Assembly (NCBI GenBank): GCA_029204225.1
Contig: CM055099.1
Span: forward strand, 45,031,489 to 45,095,488
Origin: Diphasiastrum complanatum
Lineage: Eukaryota > Streptophyta > Lycopodiopsida > Lycopodiales > Lycopodiaceae
Direction: 5' to 3'
DNA length: 64,000 bases
Numbering within the stretch: the stretch's first letter is position 1; each line of letters begins with the position of its first letter. The translations under genes and the position numbers were made by a program. Shown here piece by piece: positions 1 through 10,959 of the stretch. The notes beneath the pieces were generated by a model. The model was not told where the DNA came from and searched no databases. It saw only the letters and a program-made list of their open reading frames with translations.

Positions 1-169
1 AGTATATAGCAACATTGCCCGGGCTTTGTGGTCATCCCAGAACCAGACCATGTCTTTTATTCTTCAAGATTCAAGAGAGTTATGCCATAACAATTGAATT
101 GGACTTTTAAGTGCGTTTTCATTAAGTTGTCACAGTTTTGACATGAGGATTAATGTCACCTTGTGACTT

Positions 170-1290
170 ATGAGAGCAGGTTCTCCTTTTCTATCTCTGA
201 AAATGACCACTTCTCCGAGACCTGATCAACCCCTGACAAGAGGCATTGATGAATTAGAAACAGAATTCCTGAGGTTCAGTAAGGGGAAAGAACCCATGGA
301 AGTTAAAGAACAGGAACAATTCACCGAAGAACTCGACGAATTGGTTACCAAGGAGCAGTTCCTCCATTTGGTAACATAAGTGGATGAACTAAAGTTGCCG
401 TTAGCCAATTTCAAGTCCAGTGTGGACAACTCATTCGCTGAACTCAAAGGCTTGATGTTGAACTCCGCGAAAGAAAGCCTTCTCTCCACTTCTCAGTTGT
501 CCCCTTCTCCACTTCCATCAATTTCGGGTGAGCCTATGCGGTCTCACCCCAGTGTCTTTAAAGACTTAAAGCCTCCTACTTTTATTGGGGAAGAGAAGGA
601 TAGAAACGCAGATATTCTACAAACCTTCCTCAGCAAATGGAAGAACATTCATGCTCTTAAACAGACCCCTGACCATTTGCAAGCTATCGAGGCCATTCTT
701 TCCCTAGGACCCATGGCCTATAAGTGGTGGTTAAATCTCCAGGAGACTGGGCAGACTCCCCGGTCATGGAAAGCCTTTGAAGAGGCTTTCCTAAGAGAAT
801 TCCTACCAGAAAATGAACTTGATAGAGCCTGGGAAGCCTGGGAGAAAACAATAATGGACAAGTCCCTAATCCAATATATCTCACAGTATCGAGAGGCAAT
901 TTTAAAGATTAAAAATATGGATGACTATCAGAAAGTCAGGGGATTTGTCAGTGGCCTCAAAGATGAGTATAAAGTAGAGGTTCAGAGAAACTCGCCCACT
1001 ACCCTAGAGCAAGCTCTCAGATATGCTCAAATCTTTGATGATTCAGTGGGTAGGAAGAGGGCGAGACAACAGTGTCTTTCTGAGCAGTCTCCTCAGAAAG
1101 AATTTCAATTTAAAAAGAAAGAAAGAAGAAAAAGTTAAAAGTGAAGCTCCTCAGAAACGCCCATCACTCATATAGCCCTTAAAACCAGAAGATTTTGAGA
1201 AAGCCAAACAAGAACGTTTGTGCTTTGTGTGCATGGGCAAGGGACACACAGTCAGACAGTGTCCCAAGGGGCCTTTCACTAAAAAAGATA
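170..1290 (+). pseudogene. Ty3/gypsy chromovirus Gag (capsid and zinc knuckle), degraded
   Basis: Structural protein of an LTR retrotransposon that would assemble the virus-like particle. The frame opens at ATG 170, is broken by an in-frame TAA at 377-379, and continues in the same frame to 1138. The central part matches the retrotransposon gag domain (W-W-L near 727, R-E-F-L near 798, then Q-Y-x-x-x-F/Y-R type spacing). A frameshift near 1120 moves the C-terminus to another frame. There, at about 1217-1261, lies a CCHC zinc knuckle with the pattern C-x2-C-x4-H-x4-C (C-F-V-C, H, C). A TAG near 1177 interrupts this frame. The stop at 377 would be CAA before a C-to-T change. It is followed directly by the protease region of the same element. 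Non-functional copy. Confidence 0.85.
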
Positions 1291-1329
1291 AAAAAACAAG
1301 TTCATCTTGTTCAGACCGTAAGTTTCCCC

Positions 1330-1595
1330 AGTGACTCGGCTTTGGGCCGCATGACCTAGTACGTATGCATTGGAAAGTTGGTAACCAGTCAGTCAGAGTT
1401 ATGGTTGATGATGGGGCGACCCATAATTTCATCAACTACACCCTAGTTAAAAAACTCAAACTTCCAGAAGTACCTAGTCAGCATAGGTACATGGTTTCAC
1501 TAGCTAAGGGTGAAGATAAGAAAATCTGGGAAACTATGGTAAGTAATCTAAATCTTGGTATTCAGGGGTACCAAGATGAAATAAAAAACTCAAGC
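1330..1595 (+). pseudogene. Retropepsin-like protease of the same chromovirus, truncated
   Basis: Aspartic protease that matures the gag-pol polyprotein. The frame carries the motif V-D-D-G-A-T-H-N-F-I at about 1395-1425, equivalent to the D-S-G active-site motif with D in place of S. The following strands (L-V-K-K-L-K-L and Y-M-V-S-L-A) fit the family. Near 1580-1600 the protein changes abruptly from protease sequence to the last part of the RT-linked RNase H domain. The back half of the protease, the whole RT palm and the start of RNase H are missing. The locus cannot encode an active polymerase. Confidence 0.8.
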
Positions 1596-2128
1596 CAGCT
1601 CAGACTAGGTACATTGCCTATGAAAAGGAACTCTTTTCTATAGTTCGTGCCCTTAAGACTTGGAGGCATTATTTGTATGGTGCCAACTTTGAGGTCTTGA
1701 CAGACCATGAAAGTCTCAGATACCTTTGCAATCAACCTGAGCTCAGAGGTCGGAAAGCTCGTTGGGCGGAGTTGATGCAAGAGTTTGATATGTCTATCAG
1801 ATATAGACGAGGGAAATTCAATATAGTAGCAGATGCCCTTAGTAGAATGCCTATGATAAACGAGCTGAGTTTTACTCAAATTCGTAATGAGTTACTCGAG
1901 TCCTTGAGACGGAAGTGCCAGCATGATGCATTCTTCTCTAATACTAAAACTCAGTCCAGAGCAGACAGTAACAAACTCGAGAACCAGTTCCCGGGGCTGG
2001 TGCCAGTTCATCCAAGAATACGACAGCTTCCGTTGAGGATGATGATGAGTCCGAGTATACGTCAGATGACGTTGAGGATTCTGAGCCTGTATTACCCAAG
2101 CAAACCCCAAGGGTTGAGGGTCAGTTGA
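1596..2128 (+). pseudogene. RNase H C-terminal half and RH-integrase linker of the chromovirus
   Basis: Continues the internally deleted pol. It starts within the conserved Y-E-K-E-L segment (RNase H catalytic Glu) and carries T-D-H-E-S-L (catalytic Asp), R-x-A-R-W-A-E-L-x-Q-E-F and N-x-V-A-D-A-L-S-R, the classic end of Ty3/gypsy RNase H. The first catalytic Asp (D-A-S block) is lost with the RT deletion. The reading frame differs from that of the upstream protease. The linker after A-L-S-R runs to about 2128, where a new frame takes up the integrase zinc domain. Confidence 0.85.
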
Positions 2129-3018
2129 CTCAAGGATTCAAATGGAAACAGTATTCCATTCAGGATGAGTATTTGCTCTATAGAGATAGAGTATGTGTCC
2201 CCAATTCAGAGGATTATAGGCAGCAGGTCCCATATAAGTGTCATGACAATCCTAGTGCGGGGCACCCAGGCATACAGAAGACCTATGAGCTTCTTCGTAG
2301 GCAATTTTTCTGGCCCAGTTGAAAAGGGACGTCCAGCAATATGTAACCAGTTGCCAGAAATGTCAAGTAAATAAAGCAGAGCGTTTAAAGGCAGGAGAGT
2401 TGTTATAGCCCTTAGATATACCAGCTGGTAAATGGGAGAGTATCTCCATGGATTTTATAGTAGGCCTGCCTAAAACCCAAAAGGGTAATGACGCTATATG
2501 GGTCACAGTTGACCGTCTGACCAAAATGGCTCATTTTATTCCAACCAAGACAACCGTTAGAGCTCCAGAGTTAGCGAGGTTGTTTGTAGATGGGCTATTT
2601 AAATTGTACGGTCTACCTTCCGGCATAGTCAGCGACCGGGACAGTTAATGGAAATTTTTGGAGGGCAGTATTCCATCATCTCCATACTAAACTTAATATG
2701 AGTACCACCGACCATCCACAGATAGACGGTCAAACAGAGAGGGTAAATCAGGTGCTGGAGGATATGCTTCGCGCATATGTCAGCAAGAAGCAGACTAATT
2801 GGGAAGAGTATCTCTCGATATTAGAGTTTGCTTATAACAGTACCAAACATTCAGCTAGGGGATACAGCCCATTTATGTTGATGTACGGTTCTCAGCCACG
2901 CTCACCCACAGCTGTAGGGTTTAAACAAGAAAAAGTTGAAGCGGCCAGAAACTTTTTAGAAGACCTAAACCCGATGATAGAACATGCTAAGCGTAGCATC
3001 AGGCAGTCCTAGGATTGA
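2129..3018 (+). pseudogene. Ty3/gypsy integrase, zinc domain and catalytic core, several frameshifts
   Basis: Integrase joins element cDNA to the host chromosome. The HHCC zinc domain is visible (H in C-H-D, H in A-G-H-P-G, then C-Q-K-C at about 2353-2364 in a shifted frame). The core has S-M-D-F-I-V-G-L-P (first Asp, about 2446), V-S-D-R-D-S (second Asp, about 2628) and H-P-Q-x-D-G-Q-T-E-R-V-N (catalytic Glu, about 2711-2745). Breaks are a frameshift near 2320, TAG 2406-2408, TAA 2646-2648 with a frameshift near 2665, TAG 3010-3012 and TGA 3016-3018. All four listed stops would be Gln or Arg codons before a C-to-T change. Non-functional. Confidence 0.88.
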
Positions 3019-3480
3019 GCCAGGCATTATGCAGATCCACGCAGACGGGATGTGCAGTTCTCCGCTGGTGAGAAAGTCTACTTGAGAGTCCCAGTTGACT
3101 CTAAAACCCTCAGATCAGGAGTGCGTGCTAAGTTGTCTCCTAGGTATTGTGGTCCTTTTACCATCAGTAGGAGACTAGGCGAGGTCACCTATGAACTAGA
3201 ACTCCCACACAGCAGTAAGGTTTTTCCAGTTTTTCATGTAAGCCAATTACGAAAAGCCTTAGCCAGATCAGAAAATTTGGTAGGGGACGGTGTTCTAGTT
3301 CTCCCACTGGATTCTCAGCAACCTCCACATGAACCAGAGGAGATCCTTGATAGTAGAGAGAGGCAGACTCGTCATACTCTATACCGAGAATATCTGGTCA
3401 AGTGGAATGATCAGCCTGTTGAGAATGCCACTTGGGAAAGAGGTAGCGTCCTTCGCAAGATTTTTCCAGACTTTGTCTAA
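3019..3480 (+). pseudogene. Integrase C-terminus with chromodomain
   Basis: In frame with the integrase core after the two stops at 3010-3018. The GPY/F-type module is clear: K-L-S-P-R-Y-C-G-P-F at about 3130-3160 and V-F-P-V-F-H-V-S-Q-L-R at about 3220-3250. The end carries a chromodomain with the pattern P-E-E-I-L-D-S-R, then Y-L-V-K-W-N-x-Q-P-x-x-x-A-T-W-E at about 3337-3435. This module is known in the chromovirus clade, where it directs integration to marked chromatin. The frame closes with TAA at 3478-3480, just before the polypurine tract. This segment is open, but the whole element is dead. Confidence 0.9.
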
Positions 3481-3814
3481 GGGGACCAAGACGGTTCTTA
3501 AGGGGGAGAGAGTGTTACGAGCACTTAACCAGTGCCGTTAACCAGTGCCAAACCTTGGAGGACACAGAAGGTCAGATACGACAGTCAGGTCGTGTCCAGC
3601 GTACACGACCAACAGGGCAAGCCAGTGTGAGTAGTGTGCCCCGGCACGGTCCATAGCCATGGTGGGCCTAACACAGCCTAGGGACCCTGTCAGCAGGATA
3701 GGGCCCCACGTTGGGTCCCGACGTGCAGTCGGCCACAACAGAGCCACGTGGCCGACACTTGGCAGTATGCATGCTATCAGGTCTCACACTGGTCTCTTAT
3801 AGAAACCCTGGTCC

Positions 3815-4035
3815 CTGTGGAAGATCTAGTAGAGCTTCTTTGTGATGAGTCCACGAGTGGACTACCTGAACCTGAGGCGATTGTTAATAGCCGGCAGAAA
3901 ACTAAGGAGTAGAGTGCTTTGGGAATTTTAATCAGGTGGAGGGGCAAGTCAGAAGAGGAAGATACTTGGGAAAAGGAGGCTGATCTCCAAAGAATTTTCC
4001 AAATTTTTCCCTACAAGGAAAAATTTAAAATTTAA
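3815..4035 (+). pseudogene. Chromodomain tail of a second chromovirus
   Basis: A short frame reads P-E-A-I-V-N-S-R-Q, one stop, then L-I-R-W-R-G-K-S-E-E-E-D-T-W-E, followed by L-Q-R-I-F. This is the family's chromodomain C-terminus but is clearly different in sequence from the chromodomain at 3337-3435. It ends about 15 bases before its own polypurine tract (4041-4051), exactly where a chromovirus pol should end. Everything upstream of the chromodomain in this second element is absent. Confidence 0.75.
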
Positions 4036-4051
4036 GTTAAGGGAGAAGGAA

Positions 4052-4980
4052 TGTTACATATCTAGATAACTAGCAGTACTTCAATAACTCCTATGTGACC
4101 ATTTAGTGTCTGGGGGGCTAAATGGCGAGTCACCCTTGAATAAGGAGTACCCTTGGATTAAGGGTAGGTGCCTTTGGATTAAGGTACTTGTGTCCTTGGA
4201 TAAGGGCATGTAGGTGTCTATGCCTTGGATGGAGGCATGGAACCTAGTGAGGTGTTAGGAGGACCTTACCATGGGTATTGGTCATTTTCCTAGACCTTGG
4301 GCCTCAACCTTGAGCCTGATCACATAATAGGCCTTGGGCCAAAGTTAGCTATCACATAAGGGTCATGGGGACCTAGTAAGAGGGCGCACCTAGTAGGGTC
4401 CCTTGATGCCCCTAAAGAACCCAAGAAGTTATAACCAAGAACCATAAGTTATGGAAGGTGTCTTTTGACATTCCACTAACTTGTGAGCCTCTTGGCCTTT
4501 CCTTTGCCTCCCCTTTTCTCATTGGCTTGTGTGGACATTCCATAGTGCTGTGAGTCATTGGCATCTATAAAAGAGGGAGAGGGCACCGAACTCAAGGGAG
4601 ATTTTCGTGGTTGTTGCTTGCTTCTATTCGCTAGTGGAAGGCTAGTGTGTAGAGAGCATAGATTTGGCTTGCTTGTTCTTGAGAGGATCACCATCTTTGG
4701 TATGGGACTTAGATGGGGGTAGGATCTTGAGCATGCTTGTGATTGTGATGGTAGTGATTGTGGTTTAGCAAGGGGGTGCTAGATAGTCTTGCTTGTGCAT
4801 AGATCTAGCTATGGTTGGGTGGTGAATTCTTGAGGCCATTTGATTGTTTACTTTTGGAAGAATCTTAGGAGCATCAGAGGAGAGGCACATTAGAGGGCTT
4901 TTGGAGGCATTGGTGGACATCAACTCAGAGGCTTGGTGGGCAACTCTTCCTTGTTGTAAAAGTAGACAACCATAATTCAT
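4052..4980 (+). repeat. LTR of the second chromovirus (3' end uncertain)
   Basis: Starts TGTTACATA at 4052, right after a purine tract. Contains a TATA box (TATAAAAG, 4566-4573) at a plausible promoter distance. The right boundary is not visible: no terminal CA followed by a primer-binding site or a recognisable duplication was found, so the end is a guess. Short internal CCTTGGAT-type repeats occur at 4130-4240. No coding sequence is seen here. Confidence 0.55.
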
Positions 4981-4984
4981 GCTA

Positions 4985-5429
4985 AAAACACAAATTTCAG
5001 ATCAGACCCTCTTTTAGAAATCACCCAAAAAGTTACACAAAATCGAATAGGAATCCAATTCATCACTTAAATTTGCACCTATTAATGTTTGCATTTGCAA
5101 ACAAGTATGGACAACTAACACTATCAGAAAAACGTCCAAAATAGGTGAAAAATGCACCTTCAGACAGCAGAAAATTTGCCCATAGTGAAGAAAATTTGTG
5201 CCCATTCTGCTAAAAAAATGCGCCTCCTTGCTGCTTGGAAAATGTGCCAATGAATCTGCATCAAACTCGCTCACAAAGACATTGTAAAGTGTGCCCAATC
5301 TGCTTGAAAATGCACCCTTCAGAGACTCCATTTGAAGGAACAAAATTGCCCATCTGCCTACCTTCCAATATGCATAATAATCTCTAGGATGTAGAGGCTA
5401 TGAGTGTTAATCATGCAGCCTATGAACCC
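4985..5429. other. No gene seen; probable leader of the reverse-strand LTR element
   Basis: This stretch lies immediately downstream (on the reverse strand) of a primer-binding site. It has no reading frame similar to gag or pol. It could be the leader of a truncated or non-autonomous LTR element. Confidence 0.4.
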
Positions 5430-5951
5430 GCTCTGATACCATGGCGGAATTCAAGGTGAACTAGAAGCGGAAACATTCACAATGAAATAAGTGATTAATG
5501 TTCTATGAACAATCACAAATTATGCATACTAGTGGAAGCAAAGTAGGATATCAATGGAGACAAATCTCAAAGAATGTATGTACATAAGCATTGCCACTCT
5601 CTCTAGTCTCTCCCGCCTCTTCAGGGTCTTCCTCTCTTCAACAGAAAGAGGGCACCTATTTATACTAGTAGAGAGAGAGAAATCCAAATGCCAATGGTTC
5701 CCAATGTGGAATATCCAAAAGCCAACAACCAAGAGCCATGAATTACATATAAGTTACAAAAGCAAATGAAAAGCCTTGGCATTGGACAGCCAAGTGCTCA
5801 TTGGAGAAGAAGGTCACTTGCCCCATGGACCCCCCATTATGAGTTTGGCCCCTCCAAACTTGAGTACATGGACCAAAAGTTTAAAAATGCTCCTTGGGTC
5901 CTCAAAACCATATACATTGCCCCAACTTCATTAAATATGGCAATAACCCCA
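5430..5951 (-). repeat. Reverse-strand LTR with Met-tRNA primer-binding site
   Basis: On the reverse strand the LTR ends in CCA at 5442 and is followed directly by TGGTATCAGAGC (5441-5430), complementary to the 3' end of plant initiator Met-tRNA. A TATA box (TATAAATA on the reverse strand, 5664-5657) lies within the LTR. The start is placed at about 5951 from a TG, but no target duplication was confirmed. No gag or pol follows within 500 bp, so this is a truncated or non-autonomous element. Confidence 0.65.
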
Positions 5952-6167
5952 TGAAGTCACGCAATCCAAGCCTGGAGAAAGCTCCTTACTCGCCATACTA
6001 TCTCTGGAGAAGATTCCACCCAGGGAGAAAATAAACTCTGATAACCCCTGACAGCCGTCCAGGGTGTACCTTTAGGTACCTTGACTTCGCAGTCAGAGCA
6101 TCAACAGAGGAATCTCCATTAAAGGACAAATAGGATAGATAGTGACTTCCAACAGGGGAGGCAGCAG

Positions 6168-6171
<4 letters not shown>

Positions 6172-6225
<54 letters not shown>
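6172..6225. repeat. (GA)n microsatellite
   Basis: About 27 uninterrupted GA units. Reading frames across it give only poly-(Ser-Leu) or poly-(Arg-Glu) translation and are not genes. Confidence 0.98.
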
Positions 6226-6227
<2 letters not shown>

Positions 6228-6559
6228 TCGCTTTCGTCATTGTAGATCCTGCAAAAAAAAAATTCAGCTGACAGTACAGATTCACAGATTTTGATATCAA
6301 TGATGCATAGAAGATAGCAAAAAACATTCTCCAACTAAGAGATTGTATGAATATCAATGGATCTCCGACTAAGATCTCCAAAATATTACAACTCCCCTAC
6401 AAGAAGCCCAAGACTCAAAATGATCAAAGTTACTAAATAACTAGCCTTAGTGGCTATTTATAGTGGACAAAACCTATCTCCCTTCATATAGAATTGGACG
6501 GAAGGTGAAATTCAAAAATTAGGGCCAAAATTAGAAAACCATGTAAATGTTGTTTCTAG

Positions 6560-6935
6560 GCCTGCCACATGTAATATAACTACGTGTCCAAAAATACTGT
6601 CAAAAATAGAGAAGTATGGACTATAATGTATGTCCATAATAGGTAAACATAGAATAGCAGCAGAAACAACAGAGTGACGAAGAGTATCAAAGATTGTATG
6701 AAAATCCAAAGTCCATATAAAAGAATGGGATTTCTTCAAAAGCACATGAAGAGTGGCCACAGTGGCAAAATCTGGGGTAGGACGATGAAGGTGAGTGGCT
6801 AAACCAAGAAACATATGAACATGATGAACATTAGTAGGCACATGCCAATCCTAAATAACCAAGACCTTAAGAGGGTCAAGTCAAATATGACCATCACAAA
6901 TAAGAAAACTCTCATGATCAGTAATGCACACATGT
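6560..6935 (-). pseudogene. Ty3/gypsy RT-RNase H connection remnant
   Basis: Reverse strand. The block D-P-L-K-V-L-V-I, stop, D-W, V-P-T-N-V-H, F-L-G-L-A, P-D-F-A-T, then H-x-L-L-K-K-S and W-T-L-D-F matches the segment where gypsy reverse transcriptase passes into RNase H. Internal TGA and TAG stops at about 6874 and 6859 would be Arg and Gln before a C-to-T change. It follows a gag zinc knuckle by only about 200 bp. The protease and nearly all of the RT have therefore been deleted. Confidence 0.75.
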
Positions 6936-7129
6936 GATCAAATAGAGCGCGGACCAAGTCGCCCAACCCAAGTAGCATAAGCAAGTTGAGCATGGCATGT
7001 AGCAGCAAAGAGGGTGTCATCAATAGGAGCAGGAGACTCAAAAACATGGTCAAGCTCATCAAGGATCTGGATATAAACATCAAACTCATCAGTAGTAACC
7101 CCCTCATGATAATGGAAGGGGCCTGCTGG

Positions 7130-8075
7130 CAACCGTGAGCAATGTGAATTGGGCTCTTACAATGGAAGCACAGATGCCTCTGTTTAATCTGAGGGAACTC
7201 CACAACAGTACAGCGATTGACGGGGACACAAGCAGGTCGAGGTCAAAAGAGAAACAGAAACAGATGAAGCAGGAGCAAGTGGAATAGAGATAATATAGCC
7301 ACTAAAACAAGATAGAGCGGAACGGGAAAAACAAGAAGCAAAGGTCTCGGGATACTTATGTTGTAGTGTAGTAGCAAGTGAAACAGCATCAGTAAGTACA
7401 GCATGGCAAAAAGAAGCCACATCACAGCGTAAAGGACCTCGGAAGCCAGCAACATAGTGAGATATGAGCTTAGGAGTCTGTACGTCAATGAGGAGGATAG
7501 CTCCATAAAGTGGTCAGTATAGATAGCTAAATCACCTGTGTGAGAAAGGTTGTGAAAAATATGTCGCTGACAACTCAACCACTGAGGATCAATCATAGCA
7601 TGGCGGACGTCACGACGAAAGGCAGTCCACAGGCGCATCCCCTCTCGATCAGGCTCGATATCATAAACATGCTACCAAGTAGTAGTCTCTAAGAGATTTC
7701 CATCACAAAAACCAAAACAGGTAGTAAGTTGGATCCAATCACGAAATTCATGAGTGTAGTGTGGCTTAGGACCAGCATGACAAGGAAAAGGGTAAAAACT
7801 TGGAGGTGGAGTGGCAGGGATGATAGGGCTACCAAAAGGACCACCAACAGGAGAAGGAAATGAAGGAGCTCCAAAGCTATGAAAAGGTGTCATAGGGGCC
7901 TTCCAAGACCATGAGGAGGTTGTAAAGCATCAATTGTGATTGAAGTAAGGCAAGCATGTCATGAGCACGTTAGGACAAGAAGAAATCCCAAATATCACAC
8001 TATCAACGGCTTGTTGAATGTATTCAGCTAAGAGTTCCTAAGGAGTCTCACTAGTAGATGGGGATGAAGATGCCA
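7130..8075 (-). pseudogene. Ty3/gypsy Gag with zinc knuckle, frameshifted
   Basis: Reverse strand, likely starting at the ATG at 8075 (M-A-S-S-S-P-S-T-S). The proline-rich N-terminal region is at 7890-7780, followed by a gag capsid core (F-R-D-W-I-Q-L, then M-R-L-W-T-A-F, then Y-x-x-x-F-M-E-L) spread over three frames at about 7750-7480. A CCHC zinc knuckle, C-F-H-C-x4-H-x4-C, is at about 7170-7130. At least one stop (near 8040) and two frameshifts are present. This is the 5' half of the element whose RT scrap lies at 6560-6935. Confidence 0.72.
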
Positions 8076-8099
8076 TCACAGAAGTAGTGATATAGGTGA

Positions 8100-9600
8100 A
8101 AAAAAAGACCCGAGGGAGAGGACTTTTGTCGTCACCCCAACTTAGTCTAATTCAAACCACCAAAAACACAACTAAAAGAGATAGCCAAAAGGACATAAAC
8201 AATGCTGAAAAACTGGAGTAGCAAAAGAGATGAAAGTTGGAAAACTAGTAGCTAAGAATGGCATAAAATAATAAAAGTAGGAACTACCATAAAAGCTTGA
8301 AATGGTAAGGAGAAAACTGGAAAAGCTAGCTGAGAATGGACACAGAAACTGCCAAGAGAGTAAGTATCCTCCAAAGGGCTAAAAAAATGTCAACAAAATG
8401 ATAGAGGAAACGGCTGTCAAAAAGTCCAGCAGAAATGGGTGCCAAGTTCTTTCAAAAATCAATAGGCATGAGAATCAAGCATGAGAAAGTGATTTATGCA
8501 AAATGGCACATGTAGGCAAGTTAGCCTATAAATCCATTGGGAGGTACTACAAGTATCTAGCAAGGATGGAGCAAAGCAATTAGTAGTTGACCCTAAGTTG
8601 CGTCAAAATAACGTTTTAGAAGCATAGCATTCTGAAAAGAGCCTTCCAAAATGTTAGAACCCGAAAAAATAAATAAATACCTTCAATTTGTTTTTTTACA
8701 GCCATTGGAACTCGAGTAGGAGACCCACAAACTAGGAGCAATAGTAGGTTTCAAAGTCAATGCATCTATGAGTTGGCCCATGTCCCATTTAAAGTAACAT
8801 TCGGAATTTGACGTCATAAGCTCTTTGAAAATCATAAACCTCTAGAATCTAAAGTGATGGGAATAGAAGAGAAGGTGAAAAAACTAAAAAAAACAACAAC
8901 AAACAAATAGAAAATATTTAATGTTGAATCATACCTTCCAACTTAGCTCTTGATCCATGCAAGCAATAAGTGTCTCAAACTTGGAACCTTTGATCTGAAT
9001 GAAGAACAAATGAGACCATAGCAATAGCCATCAATTAGAACCTCGAGTTGCACTTGCAACAGAACCAAATTGAATGTTTCACACTTTAAGCTTATAGAAG
9101 GAACAAAAAAGCAACTAAAAGTTTAGCTTCAAACAATTGCCTCATTCAACATGACTTCCTTTCAAATATCTACTTGTTACAATTACAACAATATCTAAGA
9201 TGATGGATATAATGACCAATCTTATAAACTATCACACCACCAATTAAGAACAACCCAATACTATAGGTAGCAATTGTAAAATGTAGATCAATTTCCAAAT
9301 AACATTTTAACGAAATCGACAATAACAAGAATAAACATTTATAAGATGTCCACTACAAAGGATGGATGGGATAGAAGACCACAAAAATGCATATGCTACA
9401 AAAGACATGTCAATGTGGAATTTAAGATTGATAGAATGTATATTGCTATGGAACAAGTTGCAAAATGATGGATAATATAGAAAAACATCAATGTCTAGCA
9501 ATGAGTAGGCTCTGACTAAATGACTACAGCAAGTGCAAGGGCACGCAAGCAAATAAGTCGACAGACTCCCATGTACCCACATCACTATGACAGTTGTCCA
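8100..9600. other. AT-rich non-coding stretch
   Basis: No reading frame here resembles a protein family I know and no splice-like exon structure is seen. It may be the 5' leader or LTR of the reverse-strand gypsy element ending at 8075, but no primer-binding site was found. Confidence 0.4.
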
Positions 9601-9619
9601 ATTGAGCCAAATATTAAAC

Positions 9620-10440
9620 TTGGTGTCGTTATAAGTTGTGTTGTAGGTGTACTACTGTGAAGTTTTCACACGTGTGGGGACAGCCCAAACAATGTGAATG
9701 ATCTCCTAAAGTATGAGTGATTGCACATAGATTCATGAGCACCAATTTGATAAATGGATTCTAACTTGGCAATTCTAAGGCAAGAGCACTAATCACATGC
9801 ATCAAACACTCAACACACATCATACACATGTGAAGGCAACTTGTGATAAAAAAAACAAAGTGTAATTATGGCTTGCTCTCGGGTAGAGAGAGAATACATG
9901 CATGAGCTCTCGGTAGAGAGAGAAAGCAACTAAAGTGCAAAGTGTAGAATCTCCAAATCTCTCCAAAAAACTTAGTGTAGAATCACTCTCTCTCACTCTT
10001 TAATCAAATCTTGAGCTCCAAGAGGTGTAATCCACAAGCAATATGATTGACCTCTTACATATCACCTCTAAATTTGATTGGTCTAGTGACTTGGCATCTC
10101 TTGCATATGATTGGACCAATTTTATGGATGTTATACTTTTGATTGGTCACATGAGTTCATGACAACACATAACAAAGTGTCACTAGCCCTCTACCATCAT
10201 GCCATGTGTAAAGAGCCTACACTACCTCGAGTTACATCATTAGCTAAAATTGGCCTAATCACCTACTAACATGTGTGCATGGGGTGGAAAAGTCAAAGTA
10301 CCCCCCAAACTCAAAATTAAGGCCTATTGAGTATTCAAACTCATCATAAGTGAACCAAAAAGATTATGACTACCCTCCACATGTGGGAACATGCTCCACA
10401 CATGTGAGATTTCACTATGTACATGAAATTGCAAAATGAT
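9620..10440 (-). repeat. LTR-like block, inverted relative of 18090-18830
   Basis: On the reverse strand it shares several segments, in the same order, with the forward block at 18090-18830. These are TCACATGTGTGGAG followed by TTCCCAC (10405-10380), CCAAT-rich repeats around 10150-10060, and a TCTACCCGAG segment near 9890. The shared order over roughly 700 bp argues for two diverged copies of one LTR or long repeat. Termini are not defined. Confidence 0.45.
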
Positions 10441-10959
10441 GGTATTGCCAATAGTTCCACGTTAACTGGAAAGTTTTTTGGGACCAATAAGAGTGCGTTA
10501 TGGAGAAAAAAATATTTCTTCAAGCACATTCAATTCATTGCCAAAGTATCCTGAAGTCGAACTTGTCAAGAGTAGTAAGCCTGCTAAAATTTTTGACGAT
10601 ATGAATTATGAGTAGGCTATTACAGATGGAAAGAAATGAAGAAATAGACCAGCACTTCAGCTTAGGTTTTTTCATTTTTTAACAGCCTTATACTAGATTC
10701 CAAAGAGTGAGGAAAATAGTAAGATCGGATGGAGTTGGTACAGCTACTGTTCACCTCATTTCCTCCAGGCAATAGTGTAAAGAACTCAAGAGGAAATTAG
10801 CAGCACTCCTACATTGGATAGACTTCCTTCAGACTCAAGTGTGTCAGGAAACAAGGATCTCAAATCAATATGGGAGCTTTTTGAATGAAACTTCAAGTAT
10901 TCAGGATAGAGAGATGCAAAGTTGGCACAAAAATATGCAAACATCTCTTGTAATTTGCT

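Larger units (their letters stand above)
1..3812 (+). mobile_element. Chromovirus (Ty3/gypsy) with internal deletion; polypurine tract and 3' LTR start
   Basis: Order gag - protease - (RT missing) - RNase H - integrase - chromodomain is that of a Ty3/gypsy chromovirus. A polypurine tract lies at about 3500-3512, and the 3' LTR begins TGTTACGAG at 3513. The LTR is GC-richer than its surroundings. It appears cut at about 3800-3815, where the tail of a second chromovirus begins. The 5' end lies at or before the window start; positions 1-169 are leader or LTR sequence with no readable primer-binding site. Confidence 0.8.

Noticed and set aside
3815-4035. Part of the first chromovirus's LTR
   Set aside because: It encodes a chromodomain tail ending just before a second polypurine tract, so it belongs to another element's pol.
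5998-6381. Reverse-strand open frames across the GA microsatellite
   Set aside because: They owe their length to a (GA)n repeat that has no stops; flanking parts have no protein features.
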